A stretch of 64,000 nucleotides of DNA from assembly GCA_022819745.1 (NCBI GenBank), contig JAJEGS010000054.1:1-64000 (forward strand), written 5' to 3'. Shown here in pieces: positions 56,865 to 64,000 of the stretch. The notes below the pieces were generated by a model, which had not been told where the DNA came from, ran no database searches, and saw nothing but the letters and a program-made list of their open reading frames with translations. A program made the translations under genes and the position numbers. Origin of the DNA: Candidatus Latescibacterota bacterium (GTDB lineage: Bacteria; Latescibacterota; UBA2968; UBA8231). Positions within the stretch are counted from its first letter, which is position 1; each line of letters starts with the position of its first letter.

Positions 56865-57158
56865 ATGGAGATTCGTAAAACAGAGATATTCGCTAATTGG
56901 TTTGACAGTTTAAGAGATCGAAGGGCAAAGGCTCGTATTCAAGCGCGAATTGATCGCTTAGCATTAGGGCATTTTGGCGATGTAGCTCCAGTTGGAGAAG
57001 GGGTTAGCGAATTGCGTATTTTCTATGGTCCTGGCTACAGAGTTTACTTCGTGAAGCGTGGCCCAGCAGTTGTCATTCTCTTATCTGGAGGTGATAAGAA
57101 CACCCAAGATACAGACATTGTCAAAGCCAAAGAGATAGCCAAGCAATTGGAGAACTGA
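56865..57158 (+). CDS. HigB/RelE-superfamily toxin (addiction module killer type)
   Basis: A 97-residue protein of the family often called addiction-module killer, related to HigB mRNA interferases. Features are FANWFDSLRDRRAKARIQARIDRLALG, then GVSELRIFYGPGYRVYFVKRG and a basic LLSGGDKNTQDTDI segment, the usual RNA-cutting face. The next gene starts 3 bp later and begins with the matching antitoxin N-terminus. Codons are AT-rich relative to neighbours, suggesting transfer. Confidence 0.88.
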   Translation: MEIRKTEIFANWFDSLRDRRAKARIQARIDRLALGHFGDVAPVGEGVSELRIFYGPGYRVYFVKRGPAVVILLSGGDKNTQDTDIVKAKEIAKQLEN

Positions 57159-57161
57159 TTT

Positions 57162-58358
57162 ATGACTATTAATACTACTCGCTGGGACTCGGCAGAGTAC
57201 CTCAAAACGGAAGAAGATGTGCAATTATACTTGGAGGCATGCCTTGAAGAAGCTGGAGATGATCCCGCTTTTATAGCTCATGCCTTGGGTGTAATCGCTC
57301 GTTCTAAAGTGGGTAAGGCAGATATTCTATTGGATTGTATAGAAGAAATTCGCGACATTCCCGATATACATGGACTCAACGAAGACCCAGCTAAACTGGC
57401 AATCATTTTACGAATTTTGTATTCACTTGGTTGGGAAATTTTCAACCCTCAAGAGGTGATACCAGAGTATAATATAAAAGGTACAACGATAAAAGTTGAT
57501 TATGCCTTGCGGGTCGGTCGACGTAAATTGTTCATCGAAGCCAAGGCACCAGAAGTAATTTTAGAAAATAGCCAAGATAGCCAAGATCAACTCCGCGATT
57601 ATTCCCTTTCCCTTGGAGAACCCCCTCCCGACTTTGCCATTTTGACGAATGGAATTTTGTGGTGGTTTTACCTTCCTACGTATAAAGACTCTTGGCGAGA
57701 TTGTAAGTTTTATACCATAGATATTTTGACGCAAGAAGTAGAGGATATCGCCGACAAATTCCATCTTCTTCTATATAGAGAAAGTATCGAATCTGGCATT
57801 GCTTTTGAGTACGCTAACCGACTACCTAAAGACATCACACAGAGTGAAGGGAATGCTGATATCAATAACTTCGAGGCGATGCTCAATGGTCAGATCAAAA
57901 ATCTGGGTAAAGAATTCGTTCATAAAACGCAGGGACAGTTAGACAATACGCGCTACCACCGATGGTTCGAGAACAAAAAACCATGGGACGAATTTCGGTT
58001 ATCTTATATGGTCCGCCTGGAACAAGGGGGTGAGCGTCCATCAGCCCTAATCGGCCTTTTTTATAAAACGCACGAAGCACACGGGACGCCCGGTCTCAGC
58101 GAATTCAATAAAGGTCTTTTTGAGTCTGTAGAAAGTATGGTGCAGGCCCTAAAGGTCTATGAAGATCAGCGTATGGAACCGCTTGATAGTTGGGGTCGTG
58201 ACTGGAAAAAATTTAAATACGTCTATGTCAGGCGTAGCGCAGACTCTTGGGATGACAAATTTGCCAACACCATCGCCGAGACTCTCAGATGCTTCGTCGA
58301 AACCTATACTCCAGAAATAGAAGAATGCTGGTTTCAGTGCAATCAGCAAAACACTTAG
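57162..58358 (+). CDS. Antitoxin N-terminus fused to an HsdR_N-like PD-(D/E)XK nuclease domain
   Basis: A 398-residue protein. Residues 1 to about 48 (TTRWDSAEYLKTEEDVQLYL ... AHALGVIARSK) match the start of the HI1420-type antidote that pairs with the adjacent HigB toxin. The antidote's helix-turn-helix that should follow (from about residue 49) is missing. Instead comes a region like the N-terminal domain of type I restriction HsdR (LGWEIFNPQEVIPEY, DFAILTNGILWWFYLP, FYTIDILTQ). Candidate nuclease residues are Asp113, Glu126 and Lys128 (KVDYAL ... FIEAKAP), with a QxxxY motif at 143-147. Residues 250-398 are unassigned. The sequence is continuous and AT-rich. Confidence 0.8.
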   Translation: MTINTTRWDSAEYLKTEEDVQLYLEACLEEAGDDPAFIAHALGVIARSKVGKADILLDCIEEIRDIPDIHGLNEDPAKLAIILRILYSLGWEIFNPQEVIPEYNIKGTTIKVDYALRVGRRKLFIEAKAPEVILENSQDSQDQLRDYSLSLGEPPPDFAILTNGILWWFYLPTYKDSWRDCKFYTIDILTQEVEDIADKFHLLLYRESIESGIAFEYANRLPKDITQSEGNADINNFEAMLNGQIKNLGKEFVHKTQGQLDNTRYHRWFENKKPWDEFRLSYMVRLEQGGERPSALIGLFYKTHEAHGTPGLSEFNKGLFESVESMVQALKVYEDQRMEPLDSWGRDWKKFKYVYVRRSADSWDDKFANTIAETLRCFVETYTPEIEECWFQCNQQNT

Positions 58359-58397
58359 CCCGCACCCCAGTAGATAGGTCACTATACTAACAATATT

Positions 58398-58613
58398 GTG
58401 TACGACCGATTAGCTCCGGGTATTCTTGATGAGATAAAGAAGAAAAATCCTGATCTAAAACACCGGCATCATCAGTGGTTTACGTCCGATCTTGGACATC
58501 CGAAACTTAAAGAACATCTAGTGGCCGTACAGGCTCTTATGAGGGCTGCTCCGAATTGGGATGCTTTTAAGCGTAGCTTAGATCGAGCCTTTCCAAAGCT
58601 AGGAAAGGAGTAG
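58398..58613 (+). pseudogene. P63C-domain C-terminal fragment
   Basis: From a GTG at 58398 a 71-residue sequence YDRLAPGILDEIKKKNPDL ... HHQWFTSDLGHPKLKEHLVA matches the P63C domain that normally ends a ~250-residue protein. An in-frame TAG lies upstream at 58371, and only nine more codons are open before the GTG, so the N-terminal portion is gone. It may be an inactive relic or a small free protein. Confidence 0.65.
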
Positions 58614-58614
58614 T

Positions 58615-59760
58615 TTAATCTTCCAGTGGAATAACTCTGCACCATTCTGAATGATCCTCTGAGGCTTGAGGCTTAGCCATAGCACCTAAGAAGCTGTCAT
58701 AGGGGTCTGATTGGTCGTAATCAACCTGGTAGCCTATATCATCTAAGGCCGCTATGGTTAGCTTACTTAGAGGTGCTTTATATGGATACTCCCAACCGGA
58801 GATCATAAGTTCATCTCCTGTTAGCCACGACCAATGATTTGTGCCTTTTAAGAAGATAACGCTCCGGTCAGGATTCATGGTTTGTAGAATTTTGACTACG
58901 CTTGGGCCTTCATAATACCAACTGATAAATAGCGCTAGTTTGCAGTGCTTCTTAAAGGCGGGTATAGTACCAAAGCCTAGTACATGTACTATTTCATGTA
59001 AGACAAGCGCATCGAACATATCTTGATTTTTATCGAGAGCATGATTTTTATCGAAAACCTCTTCAGCGATAATGATCTGTCCTTCATAGGGCAAGCCTCG
59101 GCTATTGTTGCGTGCTGCCCAAGTCTCGCCCCAACCAATGTACTGTCCTAATGTATCGGATACACTCACATGTATCCGCACGTCATCTATATCACCTACA
59201 TTAGGAAGGTCGTCCGTGATTATCGTTTCTAAGCGTTCCTTAGCTTTATGGGCTGAATGGATAAGACGGTCTGGAAGGTCTGACGAGTAGACTAACTCAA
59301 TGTCAAAGGACTCATCGGTTGCAACTGTATCGGTTGTATCAGAGCTATCTGTGAGTGCCTCTATAATGTCAATGTACCAAGCAGGCTCAGTGGTGAAGTT
59401 CTTGCCGTAGACCCATGCTGACGCGCCGTCTGGGTTCTCAGCACGGACGGCCCAACGATATTCTGTATCAGGCTCAAGGTCGTAGATGGTATTGTACAGC
59501 CGTATGCCCTTGTGAGGCTCATTTGTCCAACGACCTTTAAGAGTCTTATAGTTCACGTCATAGTCTGTAGCACCTTCTACCGCATCCCAAGCTACACGTG
59601 CCGAGGTGTCCGTCAAAGTCTCTACACGTAGATTGGTAGGTACAGTAGGAGCATCCGTCGTAGCAACAACCTTAGTAGCTGGTCCTATAGGCGCAGGTTT
59701 GTCCTTAGAACAAGCAAGGATAATAGTGGAGATGAAAAAAAACAGAAATCGCCAAGCCAT
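58615..59760 (-). CDS. Fn3-domain lipoprotein with M8 (leishmanolysin)-like metalloprotease
   Basis: A 381-residue lipoprotein: MAWRFLFFFISTIILACSKD has a lipobox with Cys17. The start at 59760 follows AGGAGG. An Fn3 domain spans about 40-130 (PTNLRVETLTDTSARVAWDAVEG). The catalytic domain has HEIVHVLGFGT (HExxHxxG) and later the M8-type AALDDIGYQVDYDQSDPY; the third zinc ligand may be the His in GTNHW. Probably an outer-surface protease of unknown substrate. It converges with the P63C fragment and is AT-rich. A hairpin lies in its leader. Confidence 0.8.
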   Translation of the reverse strand: MAWRFLFFFISTIILACSKDKPAPIGPATKVVATTDAPTVPTNLRVETLTDTSARVAWDAVEGATDYDVNYKTLKGRWTNEPHKGIRLYNTIYDLEPDTEYRWAVRAENPDGASAWVYGKNFTTEPAWYIDIIEALTDSSDTTDTVATDESFDIELVYSSDLPDRLIHSAHKAKERLETIITDDLPNVGDIDDVRIHVSVSDTLGQYIGWGETWAARNNSRGLPYEGQIIIAEEVFDKNHALDKNQDMFDALVLHEIVHVLGFGTIPAFKKHCKLALFISWYYEGPSVVKILQTMNPDRSVIFLKGTNHWSWLTGDELMISGWEYPYKAPLSKLTIAALDDIGYQVDYDQSDPYDSFLGAMAKPQASEDHSEWCRVIPLED

Positions 59761-59786
59761 GACGTGCCTCCTGTATAAATTGTGGA

Positions 59787-59822
59787 GGTACGGCCCGGCT
59801 TGTCTGGTTGCCGGGCCATACC
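59787..59822 (-). repeat. Hairpin in the M8 lipoprotein leader
   Basis: GGTACGGCCCGGC pairs with GCCGGGCCATACC (one mismatch) around a 10-base loop, 27 bp before the lipoprotein ATG on the minus strand. No T-run follows in either direction, so it is probably a leader structure rather than a terminator. Confidence 0.55.
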
Positions 59823-59955
59823 ACGAATCCATGCAGAAGCATCAGACACGTCTGCCTATTCGCCTACGTATAGGGAGCTACCCTATATCGTTGTTGTCGG
59901 CTATTCTATTCAGCAGATAACCCGACATACGGGCTTCTGCATGGAGATTCGTGGT
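59820..59955. repeat. Inverted repeat pair (possible MITE-like element)
   Basis: ACCACGAATCCATGCAGAAGC at 59820-59840 is mirrored by 59933-59955 (the reverse complement differs by a 2-base insertion). The arms enclose about 92 bp without a gene. The layout resembles a small non-autonomous element or a large stem-loop. This is within the 59761-60254 stretch, which otherwise holds the terminator, the tRNA fragment and a short reading frame. Confidence 0.5.
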
Positions 59956-60056
59956 AGCGGAGAAGATAAGATCAGGGAAGTATATGTCAAAGCAAAAAGG
60001 AAGAACTTGCGCTGAGAGGTGAGAGTAGGTACGGATACGGTCTGTGCAATAAAAAA

Positions 60057-60085
60057 GCGGATCGTTGTTGTGAACAACGATCCGC
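60057..60085 (-). terminator. Rho-independent terminator (minus strand)
   Basis: GCGGATCGTTGTT and AACAACGATCCGC form a perfect 13-bp stem with a 3-base loop. On the minus strand six T residues follow. It lies about 170 bp downstream of the PhyH stop (60255), so it probably ends the hom-apgM-asd-PhyH transcript. Confidence 0.85.
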
Positions 60086-60092
60086 CTAAAAA

Positions 60093-60119
60093 TGGCCCCT
60101 TAGCTTAATTGGATAAGCG
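60093..60119 (+). other. Truncated tRNA 5' half
   Basis: After a possible acceptor strand (GGCCCCT) the D-arm is canonical: TA, then GCTT paired with AAGC around AATTGGAT, including GG. After 60119 no anticodon stem, T-arm or pairing acceptor strand is found. It is a tRNA remnant, not a working gene. Confidence 0.5.
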
Positions 60120-60242
60120 GCCAGTCGCTTGGAGAGCCTGCGGATCAAGCACCGACTCAAGCATTTCGCGTTGCGATCACAACTCTATCTCAAGGCCCTG
60201 CGATGTGCCTTTGAGGAGCTACAAACGCCCAAAACTGCGTAA
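60117..60242 (+). other. 41-codon open remnant beside the tRNA fragment
   Basis: Directly after an in-frame TAA the sequence is open to a TAA at 60240 and encodes a basic, helical-looking stretch (including LRIKHRLKHF and FEELQTPKTA). It has no start codon or ribosome-binding site. It may be the C-terminal end of a lost gene such as a recombinase; identity not recognised. Confidence 0.3.
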
Positions 60243-60254
60243 TCAATAAATAAG

Positions 60255-61064
60255 TTAATCCCAAAAATCCACCCCAGCCAGCTTCCGCCCCACACCCGTC
60301 AACTCAGCCGTCTTCTCTTCGTGGTGCTCGCGTTCCTCGGCGTAGCGCCCCAGCCCGGACAGCCGCCGCTGCCAAAAGTCCGTGCGCAACCGCCGCGCCT
60401 CTTCGCTCTCACCGGCTGGACTCATGGTGATGTACTGCGCCACGCGAGGCATGTCTCCACGATTGACGCTCGCCGTATGCGGCAGTGCCGTGCGCCAGAT
60501 AACCAAATCGCCCGCTTCGGCACCAACGCGCCGCGTTCCCAAGGCCAGCAAATCCTGCTCGCGGGGGTTGGCCCCCTCCGGCAGCTCGTCGAGCCACGCC
60601 TCTAAGCGCTGGTGGAACCCCGGCACGCAGATAAAGGCCCCCTGCTCGGCCGGCGTGTCGCTCAGATAGAGTACGCCCTGTACCCCAAAGGACAACGGAC
60701 GCTTATCGAAGGACGCATCCCAGTGCAGATTGTGCTCGGGCGCATCCTTGTCTAAGGTCGGCGGACTGATGCTAGCTCGGTCGTGGCTGACCCACAGCTT
60801 GTCCGTGCCCCAAATCTGGCTAAAGGCCCGGTGGACCCGAGGGGCCGTGCGGTTGTCCCACATGGTCTGGTGGTGGTAAATCTCGACCATGATGCCGCGC
60901 CGGTCCTCTGGATACCAAGTCTCGGGATCGTCCGGGTCCATGCCCGTAAACGCCCACACCGCCCGCCCAGTGCGCTCGGCTTGGTCGCGGTCGATCACCT
61001 GACGAGCGACCACGTATCCCTGTTCGGCGAAGAAATCCAGTTCTTCCCTGCTCAAGACATCCAT
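60255..61064 (-). CDS. Phytanoyl-CoA dioxygenase (PhyH) family protein
   Basis: Second PhyH-like Fe(II)/2-oxoglutarate oxygenase, about 269 residues. The HxD is in NLHWDASFD and the distal histidine in TALPHTASVN, with a preceding EQGAFICVPGFHQ. The start at 61064 (MDVLSREELDFFAEQGYVV) has an AGGGAA box; 34 further codons are open upstream but overlap asd. It is only 14 bp after asd, so it is transcribed with the threonine-pathway genes, though no link in function is obvious. Confidence 0.85.
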   Translation of the reverse strand: MDVLSREELDFFAEQGYVVARQVIDRDQAERTGRAVWAFTGMDPDDPETWYPEDRRGIMVEIYHHQTMWDNRTAPRVHRAFSQIWGTDKLWVSHDRASISPPTLDKDAPEHNLHWDASFDKRPLSFGVQGVLYLSDTPAEQGAFICVPGFHQRLEAWLDELPEGANPREQDLLALGTRRVGAEAGDLVIWRTALPHTASVNRGDMPRVAQYITMSPAGESEEARRLRTDFWQRRLSGLGRYAEEREHHEEKTAELTGVGRKLAGVDFWD

Positions 61065-61078
61065 GGCGTTTTCCCTTG

Positions 61079-62107
61079 TTATAACAATTTGCGCGCGATG
61101 AGCTCCTCGGCGATTTGCACGGCATTTAGGGCCGCCCCTTTGCGCAACTGATCGCCGCTGACCCACAAGTCTAACCCAGTCCCCTCGGGCCGCGAAATAT
61201 CCTGGCGAATGCGCCCGACCAGCACCTCGTCGCAGCCAGAGGCCTCAATCGGCATGGGGAAATAATTCTGCTCGGGATCATTCACGATCCGCACGCCCGC
61301 GGCCTCGGCCAAGATAGCTTCGGCCTCGGCGGCCGGAAAGGGTTCGTCAAACTCCACGTTGATCGCCTCGGAATGCGCCCGCAGCACGGGCACGCGGATG
61401 GTCGTAGCCGAGATCTGCAGCGCGTCGTCGTGAAACATCTTGCGGGTCTCGCGCACCATTTTCAGCTCTTCTTCGCAATACCCATCCGGCCCAACAGCCG
61501 AATCGTGCGAAAACAAATTAAAGGCGATCGGATGCAGGAATTCAGCCGGCTCGGCCTTTTCCCCTGCGAGCACTTGCCGCGTCTGCGCCGCCAACTCCCG
61601 CATGGCCCCCGCGCCCGCGCCGCTGACGGCCTGATAGGTCGAGACCACAATGCGCTTGACCGGACGCCGCTGATAGAGCGGCCAGACCACCACGTCCATG
61701 ATGATCGTCGAACAATTCGGATTGGCGATGATGCCGCGATGCGCTGCCAAATCCTCGGGGTTGATCTCGGGCACCACCAGCGGCACGTCCGGGTCCATGC
61801 GATAGGCCGACGTGTTATCGACGACCACCGCGCCCGCGGCCACCGCGTGCGGGTTAAACCGCTTGCTCAAACCACCCCCGGCCGAGGCCAAGACGATATC
61901 CACGCCGGCAAAGGAATCCTCGCCGAGCTCCTGCACCTGAATCGAGCTACCGTTAAAGGAAATGGCGCGCCCAGCCGAGCGGGCTGAGGCCAACAGCCGC
62001 AGCTCGCCGACGGGAAAGTCGCGCTCGGCGAGTATTTCTAACAGCACCTGCCCTACGGCGCCAGTCGCGCCCATAATAGCCACGTTGTACGTGTCAGTCA
62101 CCTTCAT
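61079..62107 (-). CDS. asd: Aspartate-semialdehyde dehydrogenase
   Basis: Reduces aspartyl phosphate to aspartate semialdehyde, a shared step to Thr, Met and Lys. It has the N-terminal NADP motif VAIMGATGAVGQVLL, the nucleophile Cys in IANPNCSTI and a second-half motif SGAGAGAMREL. Length 342 is typical. It overlaps the ApgM-like gene by 4 bp and lies in the order hom - ApgM-like - asd. Confidence 0.95.
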   Translation of the reverse strand: MKVTDTYNVAIMGATGAVGQVLLEILAERDFPVGELRLLASARSAGRAISFNGSSIQVQELGEDSFAGVDIVLASAGGGLSKRFNPHAVAAGAVVVDNTSAYRMDPDVPLVVPEINPEDLAAHRGIIANPNCSTIIMDVVVWPLYQRRPVKRIVVSTYQAVSGAGAGAMRELAAQTRQVLAGEKAEPAEFLHPIAFNLFSHDSAVGPDGYCEEELKMVRETRKMFHDDALQISATTIRVPVLRAHSEAINVEFDEPFPAAEAEAILAEAAGVRIVNDPEQNYFPMPIEASGCDEVLVGRIRQDISRPEGTGLDLWVSGDQLRKGAALNAVQIAEELIARKLL

Positions 62108-63288
62108 TTCTCCGTGAGATAATCCATCAATACATGTCCGTGCTCTACCTGCATACTACCCTGCTCGGCCGCCCGCTCTCCATAGGCTTGCATCGAGTCA
62201 GCCTCAATCCCCGTCCCCCACAGCACAAAGGGCACTGGCTCGCGGCTGTGGGTACGAAGCACAATGGGCGTGCGGTGGTCTGGAGTGAGCAGCACCCGAT
62301 GCGGCCCCATCGACTCTAGCCCCGCCAAAATCGGGCTGACGACGCGGGAGTCAAAATCCTCGATGGCCTGTACCTTGGCCTGCGGGTCGCCGTTGTGTCC
62401 AGCTTCGTCCGGGGCCTCGACGTGGACATAGACAAAATCGGCATCTTGCAAGGCCGTCAGCGCGTACTCGGCCTTGCCTTCGTAATTAGTGTCGAGATAC
62501 CCAGTAATACCGGGCACCTCAATGACCTCTAGGCCCGCGCTCTTGCCGATCCCGCGCACCAAGTCAACCGCCGAGATAACGCCGCCCTGCAACCCGTAGC
62601 GCTCCGACAAAGGCGTCAACCGCAACGCGCGTCCAGATCCCCACAGCCATATCGCGTTGGCCGGCCGCTCCCCGCGAGCCGAACGGGCTGCATTGACCGG
62701 CGCGGCCGCGAGAATGGGGCCAGCCGCATCCATGAGGGTACGAATTTTCTCAGCCCCTGCGCCCGTAGGCTCATGCGCGGCCATGGACTCGCCCATGATG
62801 TCGTGCGGCGGATAGGCCTCCACTTCTTCCGGGCCGCGTTCCCACACCAGCAAGTGGCGATAGCCCACCCCGGGATAGAAGCGCAACGACGGCGCTCCCA
62901 ACTCAGCCGCCAACGCCCCTACCAATTCGGCCGCTTCTTCGCTGTCAATATGACCGGCGCTGTAATCAACCAGCACGTCGCCTTCTCTGTAGATCAAGTT
63001 CATGCGAAAAGCCACCCCGTCGTCGCCCAAATCGACGCCCATGCTCGCAGCTTCCAACGGCGCACGGCCCGTGTAGTGTACCCGGCTGTCGTAGCCAAAA
63101 ATTTCGAGGTTGCCGATGTCGCTGCCTGGATGTCGCTGCGCCGGGATCATCTGGACCAATCCCCCAGCCCCCTCGCGGGCCAAGCGATCCATGCAGGGCG
63201 TGGCGGCCGCCTCCAACGGCGTCTGCCCGTCCAGTTCGTCGAGCGGATAGTCCGCCGCTCCATCGGGCACCAACACCACGTAGCGCAC
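62104..63288 (-). CDS. ApgM-like phosphoglycerate mutase family, candidate homoserine kinase
   Basis: An alkaline-phosphatase-superfamily protein (394 residues) of the ApgM type. It begins YVVLVPDGAADYPL with the metal-binding aspartate, and has HPGSDIGNLEIFGYD (nucleophile serine region) and VHVEAPDEAGHNGD near the end with metal ligands. I chose a GTG at 63288, 1 bp after hom; the longer open frame upstream lies inside hom and is not family-like. Members next to hom and lacking a nearby thrB have been proposed to act as homoserine kinase (TIGR02535), and the context here fits. Phosphoglycerate mutase activity is the alternative. Confidence 0.82.
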   Translation of the reverse strand: MRYVVLVPDGAADYPLDELDGQTPLEAAATPCMDRLAREGAGGLVQMIPAQRHPGSDIGNLEIFGYDSRVHYTGRAPLEAASMGVDLGDDGVAFRMNLIYREGDVLVDYSAGHIDSEEAAELVGALAAELGAPSLRFYPGVGYRHLLVWERGPEEVEAYPPHDIMGESMAAHEPTGAGAEKIRTLMDAAGPILAAAPVNAARSARGERPANAIWLWGSGRALRLTPLSERYGLQGGVISAVDLVRGIGKSAGLEVIEVPGITGYLDTNYEGKAEYALTALQDADFVYVHVEAPDEAGHNGDPQAKVQAIEDFDSRVVSPILAGLESMGPHRVLLTPDHRTPIVLRTHSREPVPFVLWGTGIEADSMQAYGERAAEQGSMQVEHGHVLMDYLTEK

Positions 63289-63289
63289 G

Positions 63290-64000
63290 CTAGAGATCCT
63301 CCATGCGGATGAGCTTGACCGCCCCCTGCACGGCATCGAGTGTGGCCACGGCCTGCTGCGCCCGCTGCATCGCGGCTTCGCGCGCCTCGTGGGTGACGAT
63401 AACCAACGGCACCGAGCCACCCTCAAAGTCGCGCTCCTTTTGGATGACCGAGGCAATGCTGATGCGCTCCTCAGCTAAGATGCGCGCGATCCCCGCGAGC
63501 ACCCCAGGCTGGTCGCGGACTAAGACGCGGATAAAGTAGCGCATCTGCACGTCCTCAATGGGCACGACCGAGACGGCGTCCTCACCCAAGATCATGTCAC
63601 CAATGGACGTGCTAGCACCAGCGGCCTTGCGCTCGACCAACTCGACCATATCCGCCACCACCGCGCTGGCCGTGGGTAGCTGCCCGGCACCGCGGCCGGA
63701 AAACACTTGCGGCCCCACCGCAGACCCCTGCACCTGAATGGCATTGAATTCGTCGTGGATGTTGGCCAACAGCGCGTCCTCCGGCACCATGGCCGGATGC
63801 ACCCGAGCCTCGACGCACCCGTCCTGTTGCTTGGCAATAGCTAGCAGCTTGATCGCATACCCCAACTCGCGGGCGTATTCAATGTCCCGGCTCTCGATCT
63901 GCTCAATGCCCTCGCAAAACACGTCGCGGCCCGTACCCGTGCAGTGAAAGGCAATGCGGCAGAGAATGGCCAACTTCTGCGCGGCGTCCATGCCGCTCAC
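63290..64000 (-). CDS. hom: Homoserine dehydrogenase, C-terminal part
   Basis: Reduces aspartate semialdehyde to homoserine. The window edge cuts the gene: the visible 236 residues open with SGMDAAQKLAIL, a substrate-domain motif, and end in an ACT domain (RVLVRDQPGVLAGIARILAEERISIASV) that gives feedback control by threonine. The N-terminal Rossmann domain lies beyond 64000. The next gene starts 1 bp after its stop. Confidence 0.93.
   Translation of the reverse strand: MSGMDAAQKLAILCRIAFHCTGTGRDVFCEGIEQIESRDIEYARELGYAIKLLAIAKQQDGCVEARVHPAMVPEDALLANIHDEFNAIQVQGSAVGPQVFSGRGAGQLPTASAVVADMVELVERKAAGASTSIGDMILGEDAVSVVPIEDVQMRYFIRVLVRDQPGVLAGIARILAEERISIASVIQKERDFEGGSVPLVIVTHEAREAAMQRAQQAVATLDAVQGAVKLIRMEDL

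Noticed and set aside
59782..60015. 77-codon plus-strand frame across the inverted repeats
   Set aside because: It reads through the hairpin and both repeat arms, and has no ribosome-binding site or family resemblance.
63289..63456. Longer N-terminus for the ApgM-like protein
   Set aside because: The extra residues lie in the end of hom and are Arg/Ser-rich without similarity to the family; GTG 63288 gives the normal start.

Overview
This 64 kb window comes from a GC-rich, Gram-negative bacterial chromosome. It carries outer-membrane beta-barrels (a porin and a TonB-dependent receptor), lipoprotein signals, peptidoglycan genes and a secreted protein with an NPFNPST-type C-terminal tail of the kind seen in the FCB superphylum. 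Phytanoyl-CoA dioxygenase-like proteins, a Gfo/Idh/MocA dehydrogenase, TIM-barrel sugar-enzyme-like paralogues and a DUF5069 protein recall candidate phyla such as Latescibacterota. That placement is inference from gene content; the window has no rRNA gene or complete tRNA to confirm it.

Region by region. (1) 1-4.9 kb: a large secreted M6-type metalloprotease with Fn3/cadherin-like repeats (minus strand, open at the left edge), a secreted protein of unknown function, and a decayed copy of part of the protease's repeat region. (2) 4.9-14.2 kb: a phosphate-acquisition locus. Porin, pstS and a long-form pstC run left; a TonB receptor and a secreted repeat protein run right. Three arrays of 7-mers repeating every 11 bp look like PhoB boxes. 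pstA, pstB and phoU are not adjacent. (3) 14.2-22.6 kb: glgC, a secreted 14-blade WD40 protein, an SDR, and a probable qor/S1-like/trpB/trpA operon. (4) 22.7-33.1 kb: aspartate kinase; an AlbA_2 protein overlapping a PHP-SMC-like ATPase (TrlF-like); a frameshifted rmuC; an aminotransferase; recG. (5) 33.1-43.3 kb: a membrane protein, mraY, a MurG-HEAT fusion, an SDR, a HAD hydrolase, an aldo/keto reductase, a HisC-like aminotransferase, an Atg22-like MFS transporter, an M20 amidohydrolase and a small lipoprotein. (6) 43.3-56.8 kb: two paralogous TIM-barrel proteins; an ECF sigma / anti-sigma-like / caspase-surface-repeat cluster; a PhyH dioxygenase; a beta-helix protein; an NhaC antiporter; a Gfo/Idh/MocA dehydrogenase; DUF5069; a second M20 enzyme. 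(7) 56.8-60.25 kb: an AT-richer accessory island with a HigB-type toxin, a chimeric antitoxin-nuclease, a P63C remnant, an M8-like metalloprotease lipoprotein, inverted repeats and a tRNA 5' fragment. (8) 60.25-64 kb: the aspartate-family operon hom / ApgM-like / asd followed by a PhyH dioxygenase; hom is cut by the right edge.

Functionally the window combines phosphate-starvation scavenging, threonine and tryptophan synthesis, cell-wall lipid II synthesis, carbohydrate turnover and two possible defence or conflict modules. The most unusual items are the HigB plus antitoxin/HsdR_N fusion, the sigma-linked caspase with LA_2272-type surface repeats, the MurG-HEAT fusion, and the Pho-box arrays linking a truncated pst operon with a TonB receptor and a secreted protein.
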